From positions 20,335-84,334 of the forward strand of contig JAPSLC010000017.1 in the NCBI GenBank assembly GCA_031181345.1: a DNA stretch of 64,000 bases. Reading direction: 5' to 3'. The notes below the pieces were generated by a model that worked only from the letters and a program-made list of their open reading frames with translations, was not told the DNA's origin and searched no databases. The position numbers and the translations under genes were made by a program. Positions 52,889 to 64,000 of the stretch are shown here, one piece after another. Every line of letters begins with the position of its first letter. Within the stretch, counting starts at the first letter, position 1. This stretch comes from Cupriavidus sp. GTDB lineage: Bacteria; Pseudomonadota; Gammaproteobacteria; Burkholderiales; Burkholderiaceae.

Positions 52889-55184
52889 CCCCACGCCGTT
52901 GAGCGCACTGGCCCAGGCTGTGCCGCCGTCCCCGCAAACGCCGATGCAGCAGGCCGCATCCGTGGCCGATACCGCGACCAATAACGCCGACAACACCGCG
53001 CTGCAACCATGGATCGACGCGATGCTGCTGGCCGCGCGGCGACTGAACGTGCAGGCCTCGCCCGAGCAGCTGCGCAATGCCGCCGCGTGGACCGGGCACG
53101 GCGAGCCGCAGAGCGAGAGCGCCATCGTCGAGCTGGCGGCATCGGCCGGGCTCTCCGCGCAATTCGTCGAATTGCCGCCGGCGTCGCTGTCGCCGGTGAT
53201 GCTGCCGGTGCTGGTGCCGCTGGGCCAGGGCATCACCAACGCGGTCGGCATGGTGATCGCGGTCGTCAACGGCGTGGCCACGCTGCTGCTGCCGCTGGAC
53301 GGCAAACCGGTCGAGCGCAGCCTGACGCTCGATGCGCTGGCGCGCGAGGCAAGCGGCCGCATGCTGCTGGTGCAGGCGCGCACCGCCCGCCGCGGCGATC
53401 GGCTCGACGCCTATCTGCGCGCGGCGCCGCACTCATGGTTGAGCGGCATCTTCACCGCGCACTGGCGCACGATGCTGGACCTCGGGCTGGGCTCGCTGTT
53501 CGGCAATCTGCTGGCGGTGGGCACCTCGCTGTTCGCGATGCAGGTGTGGGACCGCGTGGTACCGGCGCGCTCGCTGCACACGCTGTGGGTGCTGGCCTCG
53601 GGCGTGGCGCTCGCGCTCGCGCTGGAGCTGCTGATCCGCACCGCGCGCGTCTCCATCACCGACCATTTCGGCAAGCGCGTCGACATGAAGCTGTCGGCGA
53701 TGTTCTTCGCCCGTGTGCTCGATATCCGCAACGATGCGCGGCCGCGCTCTCCCGGCACGCTGATCGCCCAGCTGCGCGACCTCGAACAACTGCGCGAGTT
53801 GCTGACCTCGAGCACGCTCGGCGTGCTGATCGATCTGCCCTTCGTGGCCGCCTTCCTGTTCATCATCTGGGTGCTGGGCGGCTGGCTGGTGACGATTCCG
53901 CTGGCCGCCATTCCGCTGCTGATCCTGCCCGGTTTGCTGGCGCAGATTCCGCTGGCCAGGCTGTCGCGCGAAGGGATGGCGGAGGCCGCGCTGCGCAACG
54001 CGATCCTGATGGAATCGATCTACCGCGCCGAGGACATCAAGTCGCTGCAGGCCGAGCCGCGTTTTCGCGGACTGTGGGACCACGCCAACCAGGTCAACGG
54101 CGAGATCGGGCTGAAGCAGCGCTTTATCGCCGGGCTGCTGGTCAACGTCTCGCAGACGGTGCAGCAGGTCGCCTATGTCGGCGTGGTGATCGCCGGCGTC
54201 TACGGCATCCTCGACGGCAACCTGTCGTTCGGCGCGGTGCTGGCCTGCTCGATCCTGACCAGCCGCACCATCGCGCCGCTGGCGCAGATCCCCGCGGTGC
54301 TGGGCCGCATCCAGAATGCGCGCGTCGGCAAGAAGGCGCTGGACGAGCTGCTGCGGCTGCCGGTGGACCACGATCCCGACAAGGACGCCTATCACAAGCC
54401 GGTGCTGCGCGGCGCCTATCGCTTCGAGAACGTGGCCTTCAATTTCGACCCGCAGGAAAGGCCGGTGCTGACGATTGCGCAGCTGCGCATCGTGCCGGGC
54501 GAGCGCATCGCGATCCTGGGGCGCGTCGGCGCGGGCAAGTCGACGCTGTTGCGGCTCGCGGGCGGGCTGGCCACGCCGACGCAGGGACGCATCGTGCTCG
54601 ACGACACGCCGATGGCGCTGATCGACGTCGCCGACATCCGCCGCGACATCGGCAGCGTGCTGCAGGAGTCGAGCCCCTTCTACGGCACGCTGCGCGAGAA
54701 CCTGCTGATCGCCAATCCGCTGGCCACCGACGAGCAGCTGCTGCGCGCGCTGCGGATCGCGTGCGCCGACCAGCTGCTGCTGAACCAGCCGCACGGGCTG
54801 GACCTGCGCATCCGCGAGAACGGTCTCGGTCTGTCCGGCGGCCAGAAGCAGGTGCTGGTGCTCGCCCGCACCTTTCTGCGCGACCCGCAGGTGCTGCTGC
54901 TCGACGAACCGACCGCATCGCTGGACGAGGGGACCGAGCTCGCGGTGATCGAACGGATGCGCCAATGGATGGGCCGGCGCACGCTGATCGTGGCGACGCA
55001 CCGCTATCCGGTGCTGTCGCTGGTCGACCGGATCATCGTGGTCGATCGCGGGCGCATCGTGCGCGACGGGCCGAAGGACGAGGTGCTGGCCGCGCTCAAG
55101 CGGCCGGCGTCGCCACGGCCGACGGCATCGCAGGCTCGGGCACAACCATCCACCCCTGCCCAGGCGGTGCCGGCCGCGGAGTAG
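52881..55184 (+). CDS. Type I secretion ABC transporter (LapB/HlyB-like)
   Basis: 767 residues. An N-terminal C39-like domain (about 45-190) without the catalytic Cys, as in exporters that only dock the substrate. Then six membrane helices (about 195-480) and a nucleotide-binding domain: Walker A GRVGAGKST, signature LSGGQKQ, Walker B VLLLDEP and the switch His in VATHRYP. The last 30 residues are Ala/Pro-rich. It works in the inner membrane with the HlyD-like adaptor and the TolC-like duct to export the RTX adhesin in one step. It overlaps the TolC gene by 8 bases, and the HlyD gene follows after 4. Confidence 0.92.
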   Translation: MNDPTPLSALAQAVPPSPQTPMQQAASVADTATNNADNTALQPWIDAMLLAARRLNVQASPEQLRNAAAWTGHGEPQSESAIVELAASAGLSAQFVELPPASLSPVMLPVLVPLGQGITNAVGMVIAVVNGVATLLLPLDGKPVERSLTLDALAREASGRMLLVQARTARRGDRLDAYLRAAPHSWLSGIFTAHWRTMLDLGLGSLFGNLLAVGTSLFAMQVWDRVVPARSLHTLWVLASGVALALALELLIRTARVSITDHFGKRVDMKLSAMFFARVLDIRNDARPRSPGTLIAQLRDLEQLRELLTSSTLGVLIDLPFVAAFLFIIWVLGGWLVTIPLAAIPLLILPGLLAQIPLARLSREGMAEAALRNAILMESIYRAEDIKSLQAEPRFRGLWDHANQVNGEIGLKQRFIAGLLVNVSQTVQQVAYVGVVIAGVYGILDGNLSFGAVLACSILTSRTIAPLAQIPAVLGRIQNARVGKKALDELLRLPVDHDPDKDAYHKPVLRGAYRFENVAFNFDPQERPVLTIAQLRIVPGERIAILGRVGAGKSTLLRLAGGLATPTQGRIVLDDTPMALIDVADIRRDIGSVLQESSPFYGTLRENLLIANPLATDEQLLRALRIACADQLLLNQPHGLDLRIRENGLGLSGGQKQVLVLARTFLRDPQVLLLDEPTASLDEGTELAVIERMRQWMGRRTLIVATHRYPVLSLVDRIIVVDRGRIVRDGPKDEVLAALKRPASPRPTASQARAQPSTPAQAVPAAE

Positions 55185-55188
55185 CCCC

Positions 55189-56361
55189 ATGGACAAGATC
55201 TCGATGCGTGCACGATTCGAAGACGGCGCCGGCAGCGCGCGCCTGCTGCTGTGGCTGGGCGTCGGCGCGATCGCCGCCTTCCTGCTGTGGTCTGCCTTTG
55301 CCGGGTTGGACGAAGTCGCGGTCGGCGAAGGCAAGGTGACGCCCGCCTCCAAGGGCCAGATCATCCAGAGCCTGGAGGGCGGCATCCTCGCCGAACTGGC
55401 CGTGCGCGAAGGCGATGTGGTCGAGGCCGGCCAGCAGCTCGCCACGCTGGACCCGGTGCAGGCGCGTTCGTCGATGGAGGAAACGCTGGAACGCATCGCC
55501 GCGCTGCAGGCCCGCGCGGCGCGGCTGCATGCCGAGATGAACGACGCCGACTCGGTCAACTTCCCCGCCGAGCTCGCCCGCGATACCGCCGTGGTCGAGC
55601 GCGAGCGGCAGCTGTTCGTCGCCAACCGCCGGGCATTCCGCGAGAACCTCGCCAACCTGCGCCAGCAATTGCGCCTGGCCGAGCAGGAACTGCAGATCGC
55701 GCTGCCGCTGCTGCGCACCGGCGCCACCAACGAGGTCGAGATCCTGCGGCTGCGGCAGAAGGTGGCCGAGTTCGCCACCAAGCTCGACGCGACGCAGAGC
55801 GAGTACTACGTTGCGCTGAAGGCCGATTACGCCAAGACGATGGCGGACCTGGGCCCGCTGCTGAAGGTGCGCGAGGGACGCGCCGACCAGTTGCGGCGCA
55901 CCGCGATCACCTCGCCCGCGCGCGGCATCGTCAAGGACATCCGCGTCTCGACCATCGGCGGCGTGATCACGCCAGGCGGCGTGCTGATGGAGATCGTGCC
56001 GCTGGGTGACCAGTTGCTGATCGAGGCGCGGCTCTCGCCGCGCGACATCGCCTTCATCCATCCGAACCAGGAGGCCACGGTCAAGATTACCGCGTTCGAG
56101 CCGTCGATCTACGGCACGCTGCCGGCCAAGGTCGACCGCATTTCGCCGGACACCATCGAGGACCAGGTCGACCGGCGCATCTACTACTACCGCGTCTACG
56201 TGCTGACCCAGCATGCCTTCCTGGAGACGAAGGACGGCAAGCGCCATCCGATCCTGCCGGGCATGGTGGCGACGGCGGAGATTCGCACCGGCCGCCGCAC
56301 CGTGATGGACTACCTGATCAAGCCGCTGAACCGCGCCGCGGAGGCGCTGCGCGAACGTTAG
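55189..56361 (+). CDS. HlyD-family membrane fusion protein
   Basis: 390 residues. One N-terminal membrane helix (LLLWLGVGAIAAFLLWSAF), a lipoyl/barrel-sandwich start (GEGKVTPASKGQIIQSLEGG, ILAELAVREGDVVEAGQQLA), a long coiled coil (about 95-230, rich in Glu/Gln/Arg heptads) and the returning lipoyl half (RGIVKDIRVSTIGGVITPGG). The C-terminal beta domain ends MVATAEIRTGRRTVMDYLIK, the classic HlyD signature. It bridges ABC exporter and TolC duct. It is the last gene of the secretion operon; the convergent symporter gene ends 18 bases away with no terminator in between. Confidence 0.93.
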   Translation: MDKISMRARFEDGAGSARLLLWLGVGAIAAFLLWSAFAGLDEVAVGEGKVTPASKGQIIQSLEGGILAELAVREGDVVEAGQQLATLDPVQARSSMEETLERIAALQARAARLHAEMNDADSVNFPAELARDTAVVERERQLFVANRRAFRENLANLRQQLRLAEQELQIALPLLRTGATNEVEILRLRQKVAEFATKLDATQSEYYVALKADYAKTMADLGPLLKVREGRADQLRRTAITSPARGIVKDIRVSTIGGVITPGGVLMEIVPLGDQLLIEARLSPRDIAFIHPNQEATVKITAFEPSIYGTLPAKVDRISPDTIEDQVDRRIYYYRVYVLTQHAFLETKDGKRHPILPGMVATAEIRTGRRTVMDYLIKPLNRAAEALRER

Positions 56362-56379
56362 CCCATCCTCGGCCGCTAC

Positions 56380-58431
56380 TCAGCCCTTGCGCAGATACGT
56401 CACCAGCCGGTCGATCACCGGCGCATTGCGCCGGGTCAGCAGGCTGACCAGGATGGCCACGGCAAATCCGGCCGGCACGCCGAAGGCGCCCGAGGCGATC
56501 GGATCGACGCCGAACCAGCGGTCGCCAAAGATGCCGGTCATCCGCGTGAAGAATGGGTAATTGACGAAGATGTAGTAGATCGACACCGACAGCCCCGCCA
56601 GCATGCCGGCGAACGCGCCGGCCGCGGTGGTGCGCTTCCAGAAGATCGCCAGCACCAGCACCGGGAAGAAGCTCGACGCCGCCAGCGAGAACGCCGCCCC
56701 CACCAGGAACAGGATGTTGCCCGGCCGCAGCGAGGTCACGTAGGCGGCGAACAGAGCCACGCCGAGCAGCAGGATCTTGGCGGTGGTCACGCGCCGCTGC
56801 TGGCTCGCGCCGCGATCGACCATGTGATAGAAGACGTCGTGCGACAGCGCGTTGGCGATCGTCAGCAACAGCCCGTCGGCGGTCGACAGCGCGGCGGCCA
56901 GCGCGCCGGCGGCCACCAGGCCCGAGATCACGTACGGCAGGCCCGCGATCTCCGGCGCGGCCAGCACGATCATGTCGGGCTGGATCATCACCTCGGCCCA
57001 CTGCACGATGCCGTCGCCATTGACATCGCGGATGCCGAACACGGGCGGGTCGATGCGCCGCCATTGCATGACCCAGGCGGGCAGATCGGCATAGGGCGTG
57101 CCCACCAGGTGATGCAGGAATTGGTACTTGACCAGCGCCGCCAGCGTGGGCGCGCTGACGTACAGCAGCGCGATGAAGAACACCGCCCAGGCCACCGAAT
57201 TGCGGCTCTCCTTGACCGACGGCGTGGTGTAGAGCCGCGTCAGGATATGCGGCAGGCTGGCGGTGCCCAGCATCAGGCAGAACGTCAGCAGCACGAAGTT
57301 CAGCCGCTCGGTCTTGCGCTCCGCCTCGGACGGCGACGGATAGGGCTCGGTGGCCGGCACCGGCGGCTGGCTGCGCGCCAGCGCCTCCTCGCGCTGCTGT
57401 GTCCATTGCTGCAGCGCCGCGGCCGCATCGGCCGGATACTCGGCGCGCTCGCGCTCGACCGCCTTGATCTCGCGCAGCGGCGCATTGCGTGCGCGCAGCT
57501 CCAGCAGCCGCGCATTGAGCCCGTCGCGCACCTCGTCGAAGGACTGCGGCAGCCGCGCGATTCGCTCCTGCAGCTCGATCGCCTGCTGCCGGTAGTGCTC
57601 GCGCACGGCCAGTTCGGCCGGATCGCGCAGCAGCTCGCGTTCGCGCTGCCCGACGTCGGTCAGCACCGTGCCGTAGCTCAGCTGCGGCACCACCTCACCG
57701 TGGTGCTTCCACGCGATCATCGACACCGTGACCAGGAAGGCCACGATCATCACGATGTACTGCGCGACCTGGGTCCAGGTCACCGCGCGCATGCCGCCGA
57801 GAAAGGAGCAGACCAGGATGCCGGCCAGGCCGAAGAACACGCCGACGGCGAAGTCCACGCCGATGAAGCGCGTGACCACCAGCCCGACGCCCTGGATCTG
57901 CGCCACCAGATAGACGAAGGAACACAGCGAGGCGGCCAGCACCGCGATGCCGCGCACCGGCAGGTTGCCGCCGGGCTTGCCGTTGCCGTAGCGCGCGGCG
58001 AGGAAGTCGGGAATCGTGTAGCCGCCGTACTTGCGCAGATACGGCGCCAGCAGGAAGGCCACCAGGCAGTAGCCGCCGGTCCAGCCCATCACATAGGCGA
58101 GCCCCTCGTAGCCCGACGCGAACAGGATGCCGGCCAGGCCGATGAACGACGCCGCACTCATCCAGTCTGCCGCGATGGCCATGCCGTTGAACATCGCGGG
58201 TACGCGCCGGCCCGCGACATAGTATTCGTGCAGGTCGGCGGTGCGGCAGATCAGCCCGATGCAGGCATAGATCGCGATCGTGATGAACAGGAAGACGTAG
58301 CCGAGCCAGAGCGCGTCGGCGTTGGATCGCTCGAGCTGCCCCATCATGCCGATGAAGCCGAACAGTCCGAGCGTGAACAGGCCGTAGTACAGCAGCAGCC
58401 GGCGGCGAAAGCGCGACTGGTCCTGGGCCAT
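56380..58431 (-). CDS. Sodium:solute symporter (SSS family, VC_2705-like), probable acetate/monocarboxylate permease
   Basis: 683 residues with some 13 membrane helices. The SSS family is clear from ADWMSAASFIGLAGILFASG, GYTIPDFLAARYG and ALAAALSTADGLLLTIANAL. It differs from ActP in a large hydrophilic insertion (about 255-370, rich in Arg/Glu with coiled-coil character), as in the VC_2705 subfamily. An extra loop contains a complete EF-hand-like calcium loop, DVNGDGIVQWAE at 469-480. It lies 96 bases downstream of acs in the same direction, so uptake of acetate or another short carboxylate followed by activation to the acyl-CoA is likely. A hairpin in the gap may reduce its expression relative to acs. 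Confidence 0.88.
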   Translation of the reverse strand: MAQDQSRFRRRLLLYYGLFTLGLFGFIGMMGQLERSNADALWLGYVFLFITIAIYACIGLICRTADLHEYYVAGRRVPAMFNGMAIAADWMSAASFIGLAGILFASGYEGLAYVMGWTGGYCLVAFLLAPYLRKYGGYTIPDFLAARYGNGKPGGNLPVRGIAVLAASLCSFVYLVAQIQGVGLVVTRFIGVDFAVGVFFGLAGILVCSFLGGMRAVTWTQVAQYIVMIVAFLVTVSMIAWKHHGEVVPQLSYGTVLTDVGQRERELLRDPAELAVREHYRQQAIELQERIARLPQSFDEVRDGLNARLLELRARNAPLREIKAVERERAEYPADAAAALQQWTQQREEALARSQPPVPATEPYPSPSEAERKTERLNFVLLTFCLMLGTASLPHILTRLYTTPSVKESRNSVAWAVFFIALLYVSAPTLAALVKYQFLHHLVGTPYADLPAWVMQWRRIDPPVFGIRDVNGDGIVQWAEVMIQPDMIVLAAPEIAGLPYVISGLVAAGALAAALSTADGLLLTIANALSHDVFYHMVDRGASQQRRVTTAKILLLGVALFAAYVTSLRPGNILFLVGAAFSLAASSFFPVLVLAIFWKRTTAAGAFAGMLAGLSVSIYYIFVNYPFFTRMTGIFGDRWFGVDPIASGAFGVPAGFAVAILVSLLTRRNAPVIDRLVTYLRKG

Positions 58432-58484
58432 GTGCGGGGGCGTGGGAGAAACGGAGACCGAAGGGCCGGGCGGCGGCGAAACGC

Positions 58485-58514
58485 AAGCGGGCGCCGTGGC
58501 AGCGGCGCCCGCTT
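58485..58514 (-). terminator. Perfect 12-bp hairpin between acs and the symporter gene
   Basis: AAGCGGGCGCCG and CGGCGCCCGCTT with a 6-base loop lie 13 bases past the acs stop. Read on the minus strand a short mixed T-run (TTGCGTTT) follows, so it is probably a partial terminator within the operon. Confidence 0.55.
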
Positions 58515-58527
58515 CGCGCGGCGGCGC

Positions 58528-60510
<1,983 letters not shown>

Positions 60511-60795
60511 AGCTCGTCTCCTGAATGGCCGGATATGGCTTCGATACTTTGGCCGCAACGCTACGCCGCGCGGCTTACTGCAACCTGACGCTGTGCTTTC
60601 CTGTCCTGCCTGTCATCGAGGCCGAAGGCGCATTGCGATGCAGCAACGGCGCCGCTTGCGCATGGCGCGCTTGGCGTCCGCATGTGAAGCCTAAGCCTTA
60701 AGGCTAGCACAGCTATAATCGCCCGGCGCGTGCGATGGCGCCCGGATTGCGGCCCTATTGCGACCCAATCGCGGCAATCGCCCCGATCGCGCGGC

Positions 60796-61794
60796 ATGCC
60801 ACCGAATAGCGAACCCGTGCCCCCTTCCATTCCCCTGAATGCACTGCTGCTGGCCGCGTCGATGGCGCTGGTCGGCAGCAATGTCGGCCTCGGCAAGGCG
60901 ATCGTGATCCATGTGCCGATCCTGCTGTTTGCACTGCTGCGCTTCGTGGTCGCCATCGTCTGCCTGTCTCCCTGGTATCGGCCCGCGCGCATGCGCCGCG
61001 TGTCCCGCCGCGAATGGTGGAACCTGTTCCTGCAGGCCTTCTTCGGGACCTTCCTGTTCACGCTGCTGATGCTCGGCGGCGTGCGCCTGACCAGCGCAAT
61101 GTCCGCCGGCGTCATCACCAGCACCATACCCGCTACCGTGGCGATCCTCTCGTGGCTGGTGCTGCGCGAACGGCTGTCGCGCCGGACCGTGCTGTCGGTG
61201 CTGCTGGCGGTGGCCGGCATCGCGGTGCTCAATATCGCGCGCGGCGGCCAGCAAGGCGGCGGCAGCGATGCGTTGCTGGGCAACCTGATGGTGATGGGCG
61301 CGGTGGTCTGCGAATCGATCTACGTGATCCTGTCCAAGCGGCTGGCGCAGACGCTGGCCGCGATCGAGATCTGCGCCTATACGCATCTGATCGGCGGCCT
61401 GCTGATGCTGCCGCTCGGGCTGGTGCCGCTGCTCGACTTCGATGCGAGCACCGTACCGCTGCATGTGTGGGCCATGGTGCTGTGGTACGCGCTGTCGGCC
61501 AGCGTGTTCTCGTTCTGGCTGTGGATGAAGGGCATCCGCCATGTGCCGGCGCAACTGGCCGGCGTGTTCACCTCGGTGCTGCCGATCGCGGCGGCGCTGT
61601 ACGGCATCGTGTTCCTCGGCGAGACGCCGGGCTGGGCGCACGGTGTCGCGCTGGTCTGCGTGCTGGCCGGCATCGCGCTGGCGAGCTGGCCGGGCAGGCT
61701 GGCGCGCGCGGCGGCCGAGCGAGGGGACGCGCAGCGCGACCCCGCCGGCATCGAGCCCGGACCTGGCGCCACGGTACAATCCCGCGGCCGCTGA
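60796..61794 (+). CDS. EamA-family (DMT) transporter
   Basis: 332 residues with ten membrane helices in two EamA repeats: LLLAASMALVGSNVGLGKAI in the first, AMSAGVITSTIPATVAILSW at its end, LMVMGAVVCESIYVILSKRL in the second, and AGVFTSVLPIAAALYGIVFL near the end, which is the EamA signature. Drug/metabolite exporters of this group often move amino acids or nucleosides; the substrate is unknown. The C-terminal 30 residues are hydrophilic. An upstream in-frame start at 60730 lacks a ribosome site. Divergent from acs; the 285-base gap between them shows no clear regulator site to me. Confidence 0.88.
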   Translation: MPPNSEPVPPSIPLNALLLAASMALVGSNVGLGKAIVIHVPILLFALLRFVVAIVCLSPWYRPARMRRVSRREWWNLFLQAFFGTFLFTLLMLGGVRLTSAMSAGVITSTIPATVAILSWLVLRERLSRRTVLSVLLAVAGIAVLNIARGGQQGGGSDALLGNLMVMGAVVCESIYVILSKRLAQTLAAIEICAYTHLIGGLLMLPLGLVPLLDFDASTVPLHVWAMVLWYALSASVFSFWLWMKGIRHVPAQLAGVFTSVLPIAAALYGIVFLGETPGWAHGVALVCVLAGIALASWPGRLARAAAERGDAQRDPAGIEPGPGATVQSRGR

Positions 61795-61885
61795 CCGGCG
61801 CGCCGCTCTTCGTGGCGGCGCCTGAGCGCGCGTTCCTACCGTACCGAGCAACGCCAACCCCAACGCAACCCATCAAGCAAGCACC

Positions 61886-62434
61886 ATGGCATCGAACTTG
61901 TCGCCGCAGCCGCAGCGGATGCGCCCGATTCCCCGTCTGATCTTCGCCTCGCGCTGGCTGCAGCTGCCGCTGTACCTGGGCCTGATCGTCGCGCAAGGCG
62001 TCTACGTCTATCACTTCCTGATGGAGGTCTGGCATCTGCTGGCCCACGTCACCGAGTACGACGAGAACAAGATCATGCTGGTGGTGCTCGGCCTGATCGA
62101 CGTGGTGATGATCTCGAACCTGCTGATCATGGTGATCGTCGGCGGCTACGAGACCTTCGTGTCGCGGCTGGGCATCGACAACCATCCGGACGAGCCCGAA
62201 TGGCTTGACCACGTCAATGCCGGCGTGCTGAAGGTCAAGCTGTCGATGGCGTTGATCGGCATCTCGTCGATCCATCTGCTCAAGACGTTCATCGACGCGC
62301 CACAGCGCGACACCCATACGATCATGTGGCAGGTGGTGATCCACGTCGCCTTCCTGTTCTCGGCAATCGCGATGGCGTGGGTCGACAAGCTGATCACGCA
62401 TTCGCATCCGGCGCTGCAGGATCGGGGGCTCTGA
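61886..62434 (+). CDS. UPF0114 (YqhA-like) membrane protein
   Basis: 182 residues with four membrane helices. The family signature is visible: [20 protein letters not shown] at the start, [33 protein letters not shown] and [18 protein letters not shown]. It is a conserved inner-membrane protein of unknown function. It lies 91 bases after the EamA gene, and a strong terminator follows; the fumarase gene begins separately. Similar order beside a class I fumarase gene is common in Cupriavidus and Ralstonia, from memory. Confidence 0.9.
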   Translation: MASNLSPQPQRMRPIPRLIFASRWLQLPLYLGLIVAQGVYVYHFLMEVWHLLAHVTEYDENKIMLVVLGLIDVVMISNLLIMVIVGGYETFVSRLGIDNHPDEPEWLDHVNAGVLKVKLSMALIGISSIHLLKTFIDAPQRDTHTIMWQVVIHVAFLFSAIAMAWVDKLITHSHPALQDRGL

Positions 62435-62455
62435 GCCGACTGCGCACTGGAGCTG

Positions 62456-62486
62456 AAACCGCGGCCCGGCGCCGCGGTTTTTTATT
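62456..62486 (+). terminator. Intrinsic terminator after the UPF0114 gene
   Basis: AAACCGCGGC (62456-62465), loop CCGGC, GCCGCGGTTT (62471-62480), then TTTATT. Classic rho-independent terminator. Confidence 0.9.
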
Positions 62487-62487
62487 G

Positions 62488-62535
62488 CGCCGCTTGTTAC
62501 GCCGCTTGTTACGCCGCTTGTTGCGCCGCTTGTTG
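62488..62535. repeat. Four 12-bp tandem units after the terminator
   Basis: CGCCGCTTGTTA (62488-62499, 62500-62511) and CGCCGCTTGTTG (62512-62523, 62524-62535), followed by a partial unit CGCCGCC. Between the terminator and the fumarase promoter region. Confidence 0.85.
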
Positions 62536-62700
62536 CGCCGCCATTACCGGCCGTTTGTCCGATATTCGCGCGCGATGTGGGATTAACGCCACTTTTGACG
62601 GCTGGCGCCCGGCCGCCCGTCGGGACGCGTGTGGCGAGGGGGTGTATGATTCGGGCGGAATTTTCGTCCGCTTTTGTCCGACTGCCCTCCCCCACAAGAC

Positions 62701-64000
62701 ATGACCGTCATCAAGCAAGAAGACCTGATCCAGAGCGTCGCCGACTCCCTGCAGTACATCAGCTACTACCACCCGATGGACTACATCACCAGCCTGGGCC
62801 GTGCCTACGAGCTGGAACAGAGTCCGGCGGCCAAGAACGCGATCGCGCAGATTCTGACCAACAGCCGCATGTGCGCCGAAGGCAAGCGCCCGATCTGCCA
62901 GGACACCGGCATCGTGACCGTCTTCGTCAAGGTCGGCATGGACGTGCGCTGGGACGGCGCCACCATGGGCCTGACCGACATGATCAACGAGGGCGTGCGC
63001 CGGGGCTATACCCATCCCGACAACGTGCTGCGCGCGTCGATCGTCAATCCGCCCGAAGGCGGCCGCAAGAACACCAAGGACAATACGCCGGCGGTGATCC
63101 ACTACGAGATCGTGCCGGGCGACAAGGTCGACATCCAGGTCGCGGCCAAGGGCGGCGGCTCGGAGAACAAGTCCAAGTTCGTGATGCTGAACCCGTCGGA
63201 CTCGATCGTCGACTGGGTGCTCAAGACCGTGCCGACGATGGGTGCGGGCTGGTGCCCGCCCGGCATGCTCGGCATCGGCATCGGCGGCACCGCCGAGAAG
63301 GCGATGGTGATGGCCAAGGAATCGTTGATGGAGTCGATCGACATCCAGGACATCATCGCCCGCGGTCCGAAGGACTGGATCGAGGAACTGCGCGTCGAGC
63401 TGTACGAGAAGGTCAATGCGCTGGGCATCGGCGCGCAGGGCCTGGGCGGCCTGGCCACCGTGCTGGACGTCAAGATCATGGCCGCGCCGACGCACGCCGC
63501 GTCCAAGCCGGTGGCGATGATCCCGAACTGCGCCGCCACCCGCCACGTGCACTTCACGCTGGACGGCAGCGGCCCGGCCAGGCTGGAAGCGCCGGACCTG
63601 TCGCAATGGCCGCAGGTCCAGTGGGCGCCGAACACCGAGACCTCCAAGCGCGTCGACCTGAACACGCTGACGCCCGAGGAAGTCGCCTCGTGGAAGCCCG
63701 GGCAGACGCTGCTGCTCAACGGCAAGATGCTGACCGGCCGCGACGCCGCGCACAAGCGCATCGCGGACATGCTGGCCAAGGGCGAGACGCTGCCGATCGA
63801 CTTCACCAACCGCGTGATCTACTACGTCGGCCCGGTCGATCCGGTGCGCGACGAAGTGGTCGGCCCGGCCGGTCCCACCACCGCCACGCGGATGGACAAG
63901 TTCACCGAGACCATGCTGTCGCAGACCGGCCTGATCGCGATGATCGGCAAGGCCGAGCGCGGCCCGGTGGCGATCGAATCGATCCAGAAGCACAAGTCGG
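62701..64000 (+). CDS. fumA: Fumarate hydratase, class I (4Fe-4S), 3' end beyond the window
   Basis: 433 codons are visible; the gene is cut by the window end (usual length about 507). It interconverts fumarate and malate in the TCA cycle with an oxygen-sensitive 4Fe-4S cluster. Cluster cysteines are Cys66 (RPICQDTG), Cys185 (GAGWCPPGMLG) and Cys277 (IPNCAATRH). The start MTVIKQEDLIQSVADSLQYI and the single-chain form (both halves joined) fit the FumA/FumB type. The stretch just upstream has no strong Shine-Dalgarno, but ATG at 62701 is the only start that gives the family N-terminus. The frame is open to the last base. Confidence 0.95.
   Translation, partial: MTVIKQEDLIQSVADSLQYISYYHPMDYITSLGRAYELEQSPAAKNAIAQILTNSRMCAEGKRPICQDTGIVTVFVKVGMDVRWDGATMGLTDMINEGVRRGYTHPDNVLRASIVNPPEGGRKNTKDNTPAVIHYEIVPGDKVDIQVAAKGGGSENKSKFVMLNPSDSIVDWVLKTVPTMGAGWCPPGMLGIGIGGTAEKAMVMAKESLMESIDIQDIIARGPKDWIEELRVELYEKVNALGIGAQGLGGLATVLDVKIMAAPTHAASKPVAMIPNCAATRHVHFTLDGSGPARLEAPDLSQWPQVQWAPNTETSKRVDLNTLTPEEVASWKPGQTLLLNGKMLTGRDAAHKRIADMLAKGETLPIDFTNRVIYYVGPVDPVRDEVVGPAGPTTATRMDKFTETMLSQTGLIAMIGKAERGPVAIESIQKHKS

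Overview
The window is about 64 kb of GC-rich bacterial DNA, densely coded, with nearly all features of a beta-proteobacterial (Burkholderiaceae) chromosome. It has a Bug/TctC-type binding protein next to an amidase, an acs - EamA transporter - UPF0114 - class I fumarase series, cellulose type II (bcs) genes and a glycerol ABC transporter. Cupriavidus, Ralstonia or a close relative is my best guess; this is inferred from gene content, not proven.

Layout. 0.1-2.8 kb: a lipoprotein, a broken DUF1016 nuclease gene and an ADP-heptose glycosyltransferase. 3.0-15.5 kb: a glycerol regulon. A minus-strand operon encodes an ABC uptake system (glpS, glpT, glpP, glpQ, a DUF2160 membrane protein, glpV) divergent from the DeoR repressor glpR. 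Then come purU and a NUDIX hydrolase on the minus strand, then glpK and glpD on the plus strand. Together these import glycerol, phosphorylate it and oxidise glycerol-3-phosphate to dihydroxyacetone phosphate. 15.6-16.8 kb: an MliC-type lysozyme inhibitor and small proteins. 17.0-31.8 kb: a tightly packed cellulose locus in the order bcsB-Z-C-E-F-Q-A-G-R, with bcsG (phosphoethanolamine transferase) and the bcsE/F/Q/R accessory genes.

31.8-34.0 kb: a TetR regulator downstream of a secreted repeat protein built from a DGAR motif, with palindromic operator candidates upstream, then a VOC protein. 34.0-37.4 kb: an accessory patch around tRNA-Ser(GGA). It contains a toxin-antitoxin pair whose toxin is frameshifted, an Abi C-terminal protein, a minus-strand gene remnant and a DUF3800 protein. 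37.3-43.4 kb: an amidase/TctC operon divergent from a LysR regulator, then a DadA-like oxidase, a GFA-family protein and an SMR efflux protein. A nearly identical palindrome sits on both sides of the LysR gene.

43.5-56.4 kb: an AraC regulator and a 2000-residue BapA-type adhesin made of two alternating Ig-like repeat classes with C-terminal RTX repeats. Its own type I secretion system follows (TolC-like, LapB-like ABC, HlyD-like). 56.4-64.0 kb: a sodium:solute symporter and acetyl-CoA synthetase (minus strand), then an EamA transporter, a UPF0114 protein and a class I fumarase cut by the window end.

Across the window, intergenic gaps repeatedly carry short tandem repeats of 8-13 bp and GC-rich hairpins of one recurring sequence. 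The sessile-lifestyle loci (cellulose and the Bap adhesin) lie 13 kb apart.
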